Shown here piece by piece: positions 7,561 through 14,561 of a DNA stretch of 20,879 bases. Position numbers and translations under genes: made by a program. Every line of letters starts with the position of its first letter. The first letter of the stretch is position 1. The notes beneath the pieces were generated by a model, which made no database searches, was not told the DNA's origin, and saw only the letters and a list, made by a program, of their open reading frames with translations. Origin of the DNA: JACCXJ01 sp052387115 (GTDB lineage Bacteria; Pseudomonadota; Gammaproteobacteria; JACCXJ01); contig JBQTJM010000404.1 in the NCBI GenBank assembly GCA_052387115.1, positions 1 through 20,879 on the forward strand, written 5' to 3'.

Positions 7561-8637
7561 GTGGTGCTCGTCGGTACTCAGAAGGGTCTGTTCTGCTTTC
7601 GCTCCGATCGCGGCCGGCGGCGGTGGTCGATCGAGGGGCCCCGGATCGCCGGCTACGAGGTGTCTCATGCCTGGCTCGACCCGCGTCTACCCCGGCGCGG
7701 GTATGCGGCGGCCAACCACCCGATCTGGGGGGCGCACGTCCATCGCAGCGACGATGGCGGGCGGACCTGGAAGGCCCTCGATCGCGCCCCCTGCCATGCA
7801 TCCGCTCGCCAGGGACCCTCCCTCGACGCCATCTGGTTCCTGGCGCCGGGACCGGCGGATGCCACGGGGGTGATGTATGCCGGTATCGATCCGCCCGGCC
7901 TGTTCGTGAGCGAGGACCACGGGGACAGCTTCGAGCCCGTCACGGGGCTGAACGATCACCCGACGCGCCCGACCTGGGAGCCGGCACGCGGGGGATTCGC
8001 GGTCCATTCGATCTTCGTCGACCCCAAGGAGTCGCGGCGGATCTATGCCGCGGTCTCGTCCGGTGGCGCGTTCCGCTCCGACGACCGGGGCATGCGCTTT
8101 AAGGCCATCAACCGCGGCGTACGTGCTGAGAATCTTCCGACCCCTTACCCCGAGACCGGTCATAACATCCACCGCCTCATCATGCACCCGGCCCGCCCTG
8201 AGCGGCTCTACCGGCAGTGCTACAACGGCACCTATCGCAGCGACGACCGGGGTGAGAGCTGGACCGAGATCACCGCGGGCCTCCCGAGCGACTTCGGATA
8301 CGCGATCGCCGTCTGCCCCTCCGACCCCGACAGCGTATTCGTGATCCCGGAGGAGAGCCGGCATATGCGCACCACGGTCGGGCGCAAGCTCTGCGTCTAT
8401 CGCAGCGGTGATGGGGGACGAAGCTGGGAGCCGGAGACCCGTGGGCTCCCGCAGGAACACGTCTACGTCACGGTCCTCCGAGAGGCACTGGCCACCGACG
8501 GGCTCGACCCCTGCGGCGTTTACTTCGGCACTTCCAGCGGCCATCTCTTCGCCAGCCGCGATGTGGGTGCACACTGGGAGTTGCTCGCGAGCTTTCTTCC
8601 GCGGATCCTGTCCGTGCAGGTCGGTGTCTGTGAGTGA
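7561..8637 (+). CDS. BNR/Asp-box repeat protein (sialidase-like beta-propeller)
   Basis: This 358-residue protein is built of Asp-box (S-x-D-x-G-x-x-W/F) repeats, typical of sialidase-like and VPS10-like beta-propellers. At least six copies are visible, including HRSDDGGRTWKAL, SEDHGDSFEPV, RSDDRGMRFKAI, RSDDRGESWTEI, RSGDGGRSWEPE and SRDVGAHWELL. No signal peptide is seen at the chosen GTG start, so the protein looks cytoplasmic, which is unusual for secreted sialidases. Catalytic sialidase residues could not be identified, so hydrolase activity should not be assumed. No alternative upstream start is evident. It overlaps the yqeC-like gene by 14 bases, so the two are probably co-translated and may share a role. 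Confidence 0.85.
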   Translation: MVLVGTQKGLFCFRSDRGRRRWSIEGPRIAGYEVSHAWLDPRLPRRGYAAANHPIWGAHVHRSDDGGRTWKALDRAPCHASARQGPSLDAIWFLAPGPADATGVMYAGIDPPGLFVSEDHGDSFEPVTGLNDHPTRPTWEPARGGFAVHSIFVDPKESRRIYAAVSSGGAFRSDDRGMRFKAINRGVRAENLPTPYPETGHNIHRLIMHPARPERLYRQCYNGTYRSDDRGESWTEITAGLPSDFGYAIAVCPSDPDSVFVIPEESRHMRTTVGRKLCVYRSGDGGRSWEPETRGLPQEHVYVTVLREALATDGLDPCGVYFGTSSGHLFASRDVGAHWELLASFLPRILSVQVGVCE

Positions 8638-9403
8638 ATGGTCCCAGGAAGATCGCGAGGCGCTCTTGGAAGCGCTGGGCGCGACGCGCGGGCTCGTGGC
8701 GCTGGTGGGCGCGGGAGGTAAGAAGACCACCCTATACCGGCTGGCGCGGGCCCACCTAGGTCGTGTCGGCATCACTGCGACCGTCGCCATCCCGCCGTTC
8801 CCAGAAGACCTCGGTGCCCATGTGATCGTCGCCGGGACAAGCACGCTCCCGGCGCTCGTCGCAGAGGCGCAGGAGCATCGCATCGTGGCCTTTGCCCGTC
8901 CCTCGGATAAACCGGACCGGCTCGCGGGCCTCTCACCCGAGCAGGTGACGAGGATCCATGAAAGCGCCGGTTTCGATGTGACACTGGTCAAGGCCGACGG
9001 GGCGCGATCGCGATGGATCAAGGCCCCTGATCCGGACGAGCCCCAGCTCCCCGAGGGGGTCGATACCGTGATCCCGGTGGTCTCGGCCCTCGCCATCGGC
9101 GAGCATCTGCGCGAGGACATCGCGCATCGCATCGATCGGATCAGCGCCATCACCGGTGCCCAACCCGGCGACATCATCACGCCAGACCTCGTGGCGCGCT
9201 TGCTCGCCGATGAGCAGGGGGCGCTCAAGGGGGCCGGGAAGGCGACCATGGTTCCCCTCATCAACATGGTGGACAACGTTGAAATCGCGGTGGTCGCGCG
9301 CCAGGCGGCGCGCTGGGCGTTGGCCTTGACGCGCCGTTTCGACCGCGTGATCCTGGCTTCCATGGAAGCCGAGTCGCCCCTCGTTGAGATCGTGGCGCGC
9401 TGA
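8624..9403 (+). CDS. yqeC: YqeC-like protein, putative selenium-dependent hydroxylase accessory protein
   Basis: This 259-residue protein resembles YqeC, a P-loop protein predicted to serve maturation of selenium-dependent molybdenum hydroxylases. The P-loop-like VGAGGKKTT is at residues 28-36; family stretches VKADGARSRWIKAPDPDEP and VIPVVSALAIGEHL follow, with GQ/GALKGAG-like sequence near residue 205. The length is close to E. coli YqeC (about 256). The start is GTG 8624, with GTG 8630 possible. The frame is open much further upstream, but that part is shadow of the BNR gene. No molybdenum hydroxylase, selenophosphate or SelA/SelB gene is visible in the window, so the client enzyme is unknown. 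The next gene is convergent, 34 bases away, with only a five-base-pair hairpin between them. Confidence 0.85.
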   Translation: MSVSEWSQEDREALLEALGATRGLVALVGAGGKKTTLYRLARAHLGRVGITATVAIPPFPEDLGAHVIVAGTSTLPALVAEAQEHRIVAFARPSDKPDRLAGLSPEQVTRIHESAGFDVTLVKADGARSRWIKAPDPDEPQLPEGVDTVIPVVSALAIGEHLREDIAHRIDRISAITGAQPGDIITPDLVARLLADEQGALKGAGKATMVPLINMVDNVEIAVVARQAARWALALTRRFDRVILASMEAESPLVEIVAR

Positions 9404-9437
9404 TCGAGCACAGCGCGACCAACGGGTCCCTGAGGAC

Positions 9438-11102
9438 CTAGGGCACGCCACTCACCTGCTCACAGGCGCGGGCCCTGTCGCGCCCGGCACCTCCCTCGCA
9501 TCGATCGACCCCGGCCCCGCCACTGAGCCGGTCCCGACCGGACTCGCCGATGAGCGTGTCCCTACCGGTCTGTCCGGACAGGAAGTCGGCCCCCGGACCG
9601 CCGCGAACAGTATCCCGACCCGCGCCGGCGCAGATGTGGTCGCGGCCCTGCAACCCGTCGATCACGTCGCTGCCACCGAGCGCGTGGATGACATCAGGCC
9701 CTTGTGTCCCGGTGATGGTGTCGGGGCCTTCCGACCCCACCAACGTGACGGGCCGGCCGTTGCACAAAAGGCCCGCCGGAACCACGTTGACGACGCTGCT
9801 GTCCACCGCGGTGTTGTTTTGCGCGTTGAAGTCGCGGTCCCCGGTGACGATGGCGGTGTGCGTGATCACTCCCAGTTCCATGACCAGGACCTGGATGGAG
9901 ACGGTGGCCACGGCCCCGCCCGCGAGTGTTCCGAGCGTGCAAGTCGTGGTCGCCGTCTCCATCCCGAGACAAGCCCCCTGGCTCGGGGCCGCCGAGAGGA
10001 AGGTCACGCCGTCCGGCAGGGTATCGGTGAGGGTGACGTTGGTTGCGACCTCAGGCCCATCGTTCCGGATGGTGATGAGATAGGTCAGGGCGTGGCCCTG
10101 CGGCACCGGATCCGGAAAATCCAAGACGTCGATGGAGAGATCGGCACCGACCCCTCGCTTCCAACCGAGGTCGAGCAGGAGCGGCAGGTCGAGGTCCGGG
10201 ACGTGGTCCGGGCCGGTCAAGACGGGCTCCATCAACTGGTTCGGGGAGAGTGAGGTGCTGAAGTGTGACACCGAGGACCCGGGCTCCTGGGGACGGGGCG
10301 CGAACATCTCGACCTGCCCGCTCGGGTCCACCCCATCGATGAGCAGGCCGCTGGCGGCAGTGACTCGTCTGCCGGTCCACTTGAGGGCGTTGCCGCTGCG
10401 GCTCGCGCCGATGCGTTCGCGGTCGGTCATTTGCGGATAGCGCTTTCCGGTCCTGGAGTTTTCCAACCGGCGCATGTAGATATCGTCGAGCCCCCGGAGC
10501 TTCTCGCCGGTCGCCAGATCGACAAAGGACTGGAATCCGAGGCCGTGCGCGATCTCGTGCAAGACCACGGTCACGAAGTCGATCGTGGTTCCGGGTGGCC
10601 GGCCATCGAGACCGTAGTACCAGACAGCGGGAAGAGCGCAGGTCGTGCCCACGGCGCTGTTGAATTCCGCCTCGATGTCGCTCACACCGCGCGCGAGATC
10701 GCGCCCTGCAAGGGCGTTGGCCAGGGCCTGGACATACCAGGTGTTCTCGACTCTTGCCCCATCGAAATCGCGGTGCACGGTGGTGGCCCCGGCCGCCCCC
10801 AGGACCGCGCTCGAGGCGTTGCAGGGCAGGGGGTCGAAACTCGCGTCGATGCGGATCCGCACGGGGCTGTCGAGGAGCCGGGCCCAGATCCCGGCGGCGT
10901 GCCGAAACGCGATGAGGCGCTGCGCGCCCAGGGTCATCCCCGGGTTGCCCCCGGCGGTCGAATCGCCGTCGGGCGCGCGCAGGTCGTTGAACCCCTCGCC
11001 GGCCCCGTCGCGAGGGATGACCGTGATGTCGGCCCCCGCCTGGGCGAGACCCATGGCGCTGGTCAAGACCAGAAACCCGATGAGCTTCACGATGCTGCCC
11101 AT
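9438..11102 (-). CDS. Secreted zinc metalloprotease with DUF11-like and RTX-like repeats
   Basis: This is a 554-residue exported protein. Residues 1-22 form a Sec signal peptide (hydrophobic LIGFLVLTSAMGLAQAG). A protease domain follows, with HEIAHGLGF at 182-190 supplying two zinc histidines and the catalytic glutamate. The downstream SHFSTSLSPNQLMEP is a stretch commonly conserved in such M-clan proteins. Residues about 325-430 resemble a DUF11 beta-sandwich (TYLITIRNDGPEVATNVTLT). The tail from about 455 has glycine-aspartate calcium-binding repeats (GPDTITG, GGSDVIDGLQGRD, GRDTLIGESGRD) with paired cysteines, so it may fold extracellularly with calcium. Substrate is unknown. ATG 11102 is the first start in frame, with a TGA just upstream, and has a weak ribosome site; a strong AAGGAG instead serves a short leader ORF. 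Confidence 0.9.
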   Translation of the reverse strand: MGSIVKLIGFLVLTSAMGLAQAGADITVIPRDGAGEGFNDLRAPDGDSTAGGNPGMTLGAQRLIAFRHAAGIWARLLDSPVRIRIDASFDPLPCNASSAVLGAAGATTVHRDFDGARVENTWYVQALANALAGRDLARGVSDIEAEFNSAVGTTCALPAVWYYGLDGRPPGTTIDFVTVVLHEIAHGLGFQSFVDLATGEKLRGLDDIYMRRLENSRTGKRYPQMTDRERIGASRSGNALKWTGRRVTAASGLLIDGVDPSGQVEMFAPRPQEPGSSVSHFSTSLSPNQLMEPVLTGPDHVPDLDLPLLLDLGWKRGVGADLSIDVLDFPDPVPQGHALTYLITIRNDGPEVATNVTLTDTLPDGVTFLSAAPSQGACLGMETATTTCTLGTLAGGAVATVSIQVLVMELGVITHTAIVTGDRDFNAQNNTAVDSSVVNVVPAGLLCNGRPVTLVGSEGPDTITGTQGPDVIHALGGSDVIDGLQGRDHICAGAGRDTVRGGPGADFLSGQTGRDTLIGESGRDRLSGGAGVDRCEGGAGRDRARACEQVSGVP

Positions 11103-11125
11103 CGATCTTCACTGGCAACGGTCAT
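11087..11125 (-). CDS. Possible 12-codon leader ORF upstream of the metalloprotease
   Basis: AAGGAG lies about seven bases before an ATG at 11125-11123. That ATG opens a 12-residue frame, MTVASEDRWAAS, ending in TGA inside the start of the metalloprotease gene and out of frame with it. The metalloprotease ATG at 11102 itself has no good ribosome site. The short frame could couple translation, or a one- or two-base indel could hide the true start of a longer protease. No protein family can be assigned. Confidence 0.35.
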   Translation of the reverse strand: MTVASEDRWAAS

Positions 11126-11152
11126 AATTGTCTCCTTAAGATCCCCTTAGAT

Positions 11153-11197
11153 CCCCTCTCCCTCCGGGTCCCTCCAGGAGAGGGTTAGGGTGAGGAA
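11153..11197. repeat. CCCTCTCC...GGAGAGGG palindromic repeat
   Basis: CCCTCTCC (11154-11161) and GGAGAGGG (11177-11184) can pair, and the segment continues with GTTAGGGTGAGG. This pattern resembles the dispersed ccctctcc...ggagagggttagggtgagg intergenic palindromes common in proteobacterial genomes. Whether it is repeated elsewhere in this genome cannot be judged from the window. Confidence 0.6.
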
Positions 11198-11290
11198 GCA
11201 CAATTTGTGACCGTGCGCGGTATGGTTCAGCGCTTAGAGACTTCCCTGCCACATAGATCGACCCTTTGCAGGCGGGGCCCCGACCCCGCT

Positions 11291-11659
11291 TCAAGGGGCG
11301 GTCGGGCGTGCGGCTGGTGGCGCCTCCCGGTGCCGGATCGCCGGCCCTGACTGCGGCCCGACGGTGGCTTCCAGGGGCACTTGAAAACGCCCCTCCAGGT
11401 CTACGCTGACGCCACCGCCGGGTTCAGGCGATTCGACCTCGCGGAGCCCCCGGGAGGAGGTGGCGTGCGGGACCTCCAACTCCAGAGGCGGCATCGTCTC
11501 GTTGGGATGCTCCAAGCGCTCGCCGGTCACGGGATCGACATGCATCTTTAGACCCGCTCGTGGCGTTTGGGCCGGCTTCACGGGATCCTCGCCACACCAG
11601 CCCGCAGCGGCCAGGAGGGAAAGGATGGACGCCATCAGGGTCCTGGTCATGCGTTTCAT
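11291..11659 (-). CDS. Small exported protein of unknown function
   Basis: I do not recognise this 122-residue protein. Residues 1-22 are a signal peptide: basic start (MKRMTRT), hydrophobic core (LMASILSLLAAAG) and a likely cleavage near WCGE. A cysteine follows the core but lacks a clean lipobox. The mature part is proline-rich and mostly disordered in appearance. A short conserved-looking piece, KMHVDPVTGERLEHP (about residues 38-52), recalls the DPxTGE motif of small exported proteins seen in other proteobacteria; that link is uncertain. Its start lies 13 bases beyond the 3' end of tRNA-Leu, so it may be read from the tRNA promoter. A hairpin GCGGGG/CCCCGC (11272-11289) lies directly after the stop but has no T-tract. 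Confidence 0.65.
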   Translation of the reverse strand: MKRMTRTLMASILSLLAAAGWCGEDPVKPAQTPRAGLKMHVDPVTGERLEHPNETMPPLELEVPHATSSRGLREVESPEPGGGVSVDLEGRFQVPLEATVGPQSGPAIRHREAPPAARPTAP

Positions 11660-11672
11660 AGTGGTTCAGAAA

Positions 11673-11759
11673 TGGTGCCGAGAGAGAGAATCGAACTCTC
11701 ACGGGGTCGCCCCCACTGGATTTTGAGTCCAGCGCGTCTACCGGTTCCGCCACCTCGGC
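11673..11759 (-). tRNA. tRNA-Leu (anticodon CAA)
   Basis: This 87-base tRNA has an acceptor stem GCCGAGG / TCTCGGC with one G-U pair, discriminator A and an encoded CCA (11675-11673). The anticodon stem is CTGGA/TCCAG around loop CTCAAAA, giving anticodon CAA at 11725-11723, which reads the leucine codon UUG. A long variable arm (about GTGGGGGCGACCCC) confirms a class II leucine tRNA. The T arm has GTTCGATTC. Confidence 0.95.
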
Positions 11760-11771
11760 CGAGGGCCGAGT

Positions 11772-11777
11772 AGTATA
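11772..11777 (-). promoter_or_regulatory. Putative -10 box of tRNA-Leu
   Basis: TATACT on the minus strand lies 12 bases before the mature tRNA 5' end, the usual distance for a tRNA promoter. The -35 region is poor (near TCGCTT). A 10-bp palindrome CTCGGCCGAG overlaps the tRNA 5' end at 11755-11764. Confidence 0.5.
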
Positions 11778-11846
11778 AGGAACGGCACGCCGAAAAGCGA
11801 TCGCGCCCCGCGGGCGCGGCATCGTTTATATGCCGCATCGTTTATC

Positions 11847-12959
11847 ATGGCGCGGATGCAGCGCGGGGACTTCGCCTACACCCTCCCGGAACACCTCATC
11901 GCCAAGCACCCGACCCGAACGCGCAGCGGCAGTCGCCTCTTGCACCTCGACCGGGACAGCGGTTCGCTGGCCGATCACCTGTTTACGGATCTCGCCGCGC
12001 TCTTGCGAGAGGGTGATCTCCTGGTATGCAACGATACGCGCGTCATCCCGGCGCGCCTCGTCGGCCGCAAAGACAGCGGCGGGCGCGTCGAGCTCCTACT
12101 CGAACGCCTCTTGGACACGCATGCGGCGCTGGTGCAGATCCGCGCGAGCAAGGCGCCGCGGCCCGGCACGCGCATCGTGCTCGAAGGCGAGACCGGGACC
12201 GGCCCCCTGGAGGCCACTGTCAACACGGTTCCGCAGCTCTCCTATCGGGATCCGGCATCGTATCAGGGTGGCTTCTATCAGGAGGGGGTCTATCAGAATG
12301 GCTTCTATGAGGTGGCATTTACGGCCCCGATATCCGACATCCTGGCGACGATCGGTCATACCCCCCTCCCCCCCTACCTCGGCCGGCCCGACGAGCCCGA
12401 CGATCGGCACCGTTATCAGACGATCTATGCCTGCCGGCCAGGCTCCGTCGCGGCCCCGACGGCCGGACTGCACTTCGACGCCGTGCTCATCGAGGCCCTA
12501 AAACGACGCGGGGTGGCGATGAGCTACCTGACCCTGCACATCGGCGCCGGGACCTTTCAACCGCTGCGTGTCGAGCACGTGGAAGCACACCGCATGCACC
12601 GGGAGTCTATAGCGATCGACGAGCCGCTGTGCCGTGTCGTCGCGGACACCCGCCGGCGGGGTGGGCGCGTCGTGGCCGTCGGGACCAGCAGCGTGCGCGC
12701 GCTGGAGACAGCCTCGATCGACGGCGAGCTACGGCCCTTCCGGGGCGACACCGAGCTCTTCATCTATCCGGGCCATCGCTTTCGCAGCGTCGACGCGCTC
12801 GTGACCAATTTCCATCTCTCGGAATCGACACTGCTCATGCTGGTGTGCGCCTTCGCGGGCCGGGAGCGGGTGCTCGCGGCGTATCACCATGCCGTCGGGG
12901 CCGGCTATCGCTTCTACAGCTACGGCGACGCCATGTTCATCGACGGCCATGCGCTTTGA
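11847..12959 (+). CDS. queA: S-adenosylmethionine:tRNA ribosyltransferase-isomerase
   Basis: QueA transfers and isomerises the ribosyl group of S-adenosylmethionine onto preQ1 in tRNA, making epoxyqueuosine. Family motifs include DFAYTLPEHLIAKHPT, CNDTRVIPARL, IRASKAPRPG, AAPTAGLHFD, TLHIGAGTFQP, VGTSSVRALE, VTNFHLSESTLLMLVCAFAG and YRFYSYGDAMFI. The 370-residue length exceeds E. coli QueA (356). Much of the excess is a segment near residues 130-155 where E. coli has only a short turn; it contains a 15-bp tandem repeat encoding YQxG(F/V). The start is given as ATG 11847, but ATG 11856 (MQRGDFAY) aligns better with the E. coli N-terminus. Neither has a good Shine-Dalgarno. It overlaps tgt by 11 bases, so the queuosine steps are translationally coupled. 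Confidence 0.97.
   Translation: MARMQRGDFAYTLPEHLIAKHPTRTRSGSRLLHLDRDSGSLADHLFTDLAALLREGDLLVCNDTRVIPARLVGRKDSGGRVELLLERLLDTHAALVQIRASKAPRPGTRIVLEGETGTGPLEATVNTVPQLSYRDPASYQGGFYQEGVYQNGFYEVAFTAPISDILATIGHTPLPPYLGRPDEPDDRHRYQTIYACRPGSVAAPTAGLHFDAVLIEALKRRGVAMSYLTLHIGAGTFQPLRVEHVEAHRMHRESIAIDEPLCRVVADTRRRGGRVVAVGTSSVRALETASIDGELRPFRGDTELFIYPGHRFRSVDALVTNFHLSESTLLMLVCAFAGRERVLAAYHHAVGAGYRFYSYGDAMFIDGHAL
12261..12320 (+). repeat. 15-bp codon-phased tandem repeat inside queA
   Basis: Three copies of TATCAGNNNGGNNTC-like units (12261-12275, 12276-12290, 12291-12305) are followed by a degenerate fourth (12306-12320). They encode YQGGF, YQEGV, YQNGF and YEVAF. The last unit corresponds to the normal QueA strand, so the first three look like an expansion of it. 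The reading frame is kept. Confidence 0.8.
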
Positions 12960-14064
12960 AGTGCTGGCGCGCGCGGGCGCGGCGCGCCGCGGCCGCGTCA
13001 CGCTGTCGCGCGGGAGCGTGGAGACGCCGGCGTTCATGCCGGTCGGGACCCGGGCGACGGTCAAGGCAATGAGCACCGAGGAGCTTGCCGCGCTCGGCGC
13101 GGAGATGGTCCTCTGCAACACCTTCCACCTCCTGCTGCGCCCCGGCACGGAGGTGATCGCGGCGCACGGAGGACTGCACCGCTTCATGAACTGGCCGGGG
13201 CCTATCCTGACCGATTCCGGAGGATTTCAGGTCTTCAGCCTGGGGGCACTCAGGACCATCACCCCCGACGGGGTAGTGTTCAAGTCGCCGATCAACGGCG
13301 ACCGGGTGTTTTTGGGACCGGAGCGCGCCATCGAGGTCCAACGGGCGCTCGCGGCCGACATCTCCATGGTCTTCGATGACTGCACGCCCTACCCCGTCAC
13401 CGAGGCCGAGGCCCGCATCTCCATGGAGCGATCGCTCCGCTGGGCCGCCCGCTGCCGGACCGCCCACGGCAGCGGCCCCGGACTCCTGTTCGGCATCGTC
13501 CAGGGCGGCGTCTTCCCGCATCTCCGCGAGCGCTCGCTCGCCGGTCTACTGGAGATCGGCTTCGACGGCTACGCCCTGGGCGGCCTGTCGGTGGGTGAGC
13601 CGAAGGCCGACATGCTCGATCTGGTGGGACACCTCGCGGAGCGCCTGCCCGCGGACCGTCCGCGCTATCTCATGGGAGTCGGCACCCCGGAGGACCTGGT
13701 CGAGGCCGTGCGCCGCGGCATGGACCTCTTCGACTGCGTGCTACCGACCCGCAACGCCCGCAACGGCCACCTCTACACCTCACGCGGCGTGGTCCGCATC
13801 CGCAACAGCCGTTATCGCAGCGATACCGCGCCCCTGGATGAGGAGTGCCCCTGCCCGACCTGCCGGGACTACAGCCGTGCCTACCTCCATCACCTGGATC
13901 GGGCCGGCGAGATCCTGGGGGCACGGCTCCAGAGCTACCATAATCTGTGCTATTACCAGAACCTCATGCGGGGCCTGCGCTCCGCCATCGCGACCCGCGA
14001 CCTCGATAGCTACGCCGCGGCGTTCTATGCCCGGCGCTCGCAAGGCACGCCGCCTGTGTCATAA
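12949..14064 (+). CDS. tgt: tRNA-guanine transglycosylase
   Basis: Tgt exchanges guanine 34 of GUN-anticodon tRNAs for preQ1, the step before QueA. The 371-residue protein is of normal bacterial length. Asp89 in DSGGFQ is the catalytic acid, and Asp262 in MDLFDCVLPTRNARNG is the nucleophile. The zinc site is Cys300, Cys302 and Cys305 (CPCPTC) with His331 (SYHNL). PRYLMGVGTPEDLVE and YALGGLSVGEP are also conserved. ATG 12949 overlaps the queA end; the open frame extends upstream only as shadow of queA. All catalytic residues are intact. Confidence 0.98.
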   Translation: MRFEVLARAGAARRGRVTLSRGSVETPAFMPVGTRATVKAMSTEELAALGAEMVLCNTFHLLLRPGTEVIAAHGGLHRFMNWPGPILTDSGGFQVFSLGALRTITPDGVVFKSPINGDRVFLGPERAIEVQRALAADISMVFDDCTPYPVTEAEARISMERSLRWAARCRTAHGSGPGLLFGIVQGGVFPHLRERSLAGLLEIGFDGYALGGLSVGEPKADMLDLVGHLAERLPADRPRYLMGVGTPEDLVEAVRRGMDLFDCVLPTRNARNGHLYTSRGVVRIRNSRYRSDTAPLDEECPCPTCRDYSRAYLHHLDRAGEILGARLQSYHNLCYYQNLMRGLRSAIATRDLDSYAAAFYARRSQGTPPVS

Positions 14065-14076
14065 TGACCCACCGTG

Positions 14077-14165
14077 GGAAAATAGGGGTCAGACTGATAT
14101 TTATTCCGCGCCCGCCGCAACGTATGAACGGTCGTCAATAAATATAAGTCTGACCCCTATTTTCC
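14077..14165. repeat. Long imperfect palindrome between tgt and yajC (REP/MITE-like)
   Basis: Two 29-base arms, 14077-14105 and 14137-14165, are inverted copies with one mismatch, around a 31-base GC-rich loop. The arms carry AATAGGGGTCAGACT and AGTCTGACCCCTATTTT and are AT-rich at their inner and outer ends. TATTTTCC is repeated just after the right arm. The shape resembles REP-type or miniature elements mobilised by IS200-like (RAYT) transposases; this is inference. It could also act as a terminator or attenuator between tgt and yajC. Confidence 0.85.
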
Positions 14166-14192
14166 TATTTTCCCAAATACAGAGAGAGTGGA

Positions 14193-14537
14193 ATGGAATT
14201 TTTGATCGCCGATGCCTATGCGCAGGGTTCTGGAGCGGGGGGGTCTTCGGGGGGGCTGGCCGCCTTCGTCGACATGCTCCCCATCGTGTTCCTCCTCGGG
14301 CTCATCTACCTGATGCTGATCCGCCCCCAGAGCAAGCGCGCCAAGGAACAGAAGAAGATGCTCGAATCGCTCACCAGGGGTGATGAGGTCGTGACCAGCG
14401 GCGGGCTGCTTGGGAAGATAATGGACGTGGGCGACAATTTCGTGCTCATCGATCTCGGCAGCGACATCAAGGTCAAGGTCCAACGCCAGGCCATCTCCAA
14501 TACGGTCCCCAAGGGCACCGTCAAGTCCCCTCTCTAA
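14193..14537 (+). CDS. yajC: Preprotein translocase subunit YajC
   Basis: YajC is a small inner-membrane protein that associates with SecDF and the SecYEG translocon. The 114-residue length is typical. A single membrane segment lies at about residues 26-45 (MLPIVFLLGLIYLMLIRPQSK), followed by the family RPQxKRAKE motif and the cytoplasmic domain with LTRGDEVVTSGGLLGKI. The C-terminal KVKVQRQAISNTVPKGT is characteristic. ATG 14193 follows a GAGAGAG-type purine run. It starts the yajC-secD-secF run, 24 bases before secD, directly after the palindrome. Confidence 0.96.
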   Translation: MEFLIADAYAQGSGAGGSSGGLAAFVDMLPIVFLLGLIYLMLIRPQSKRAKEQKKMLESLTRGDEVVTSGGLLGKIMDVGDNFVLIDLGSDIKVKVQRQAISNTVPKGTVKSPL

Positions 14538-14561
14538 AGACGCCCCGGCAGGCGCCCGCTC

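Noticed and set aside
7687..9411. 574-codon open frame on the minus strand opposite the BNR and yqeC genes
   Set aside because: Both plus-strand genes show family motifs throughout, while this frame is low-complexity serine/arginine-rich sequence typical of antisense in GC-rich DNA.
9424..9439. Hairpin GGTCC-CTGA-GGACC between the convergent yqeC and metalloprotease genes
   Set aside because: Only five base pairs and no T-tract on either strand; not enough to call a bidirectional terminator.
9384..11150. Plus-strand frames opposite the metalloprotease gene
   Set aside because: They lack motifs and starts with ribosome sites, whereas the minus-strand product has a signal peptide, zinc motif and repeats.
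12261..12320. Possible CRISPR-like or external repeat array in queA
   Set aside because: The units are adjacent without spacers and codon-phased within a coding gene, so it is an in-frame tandem expansion.
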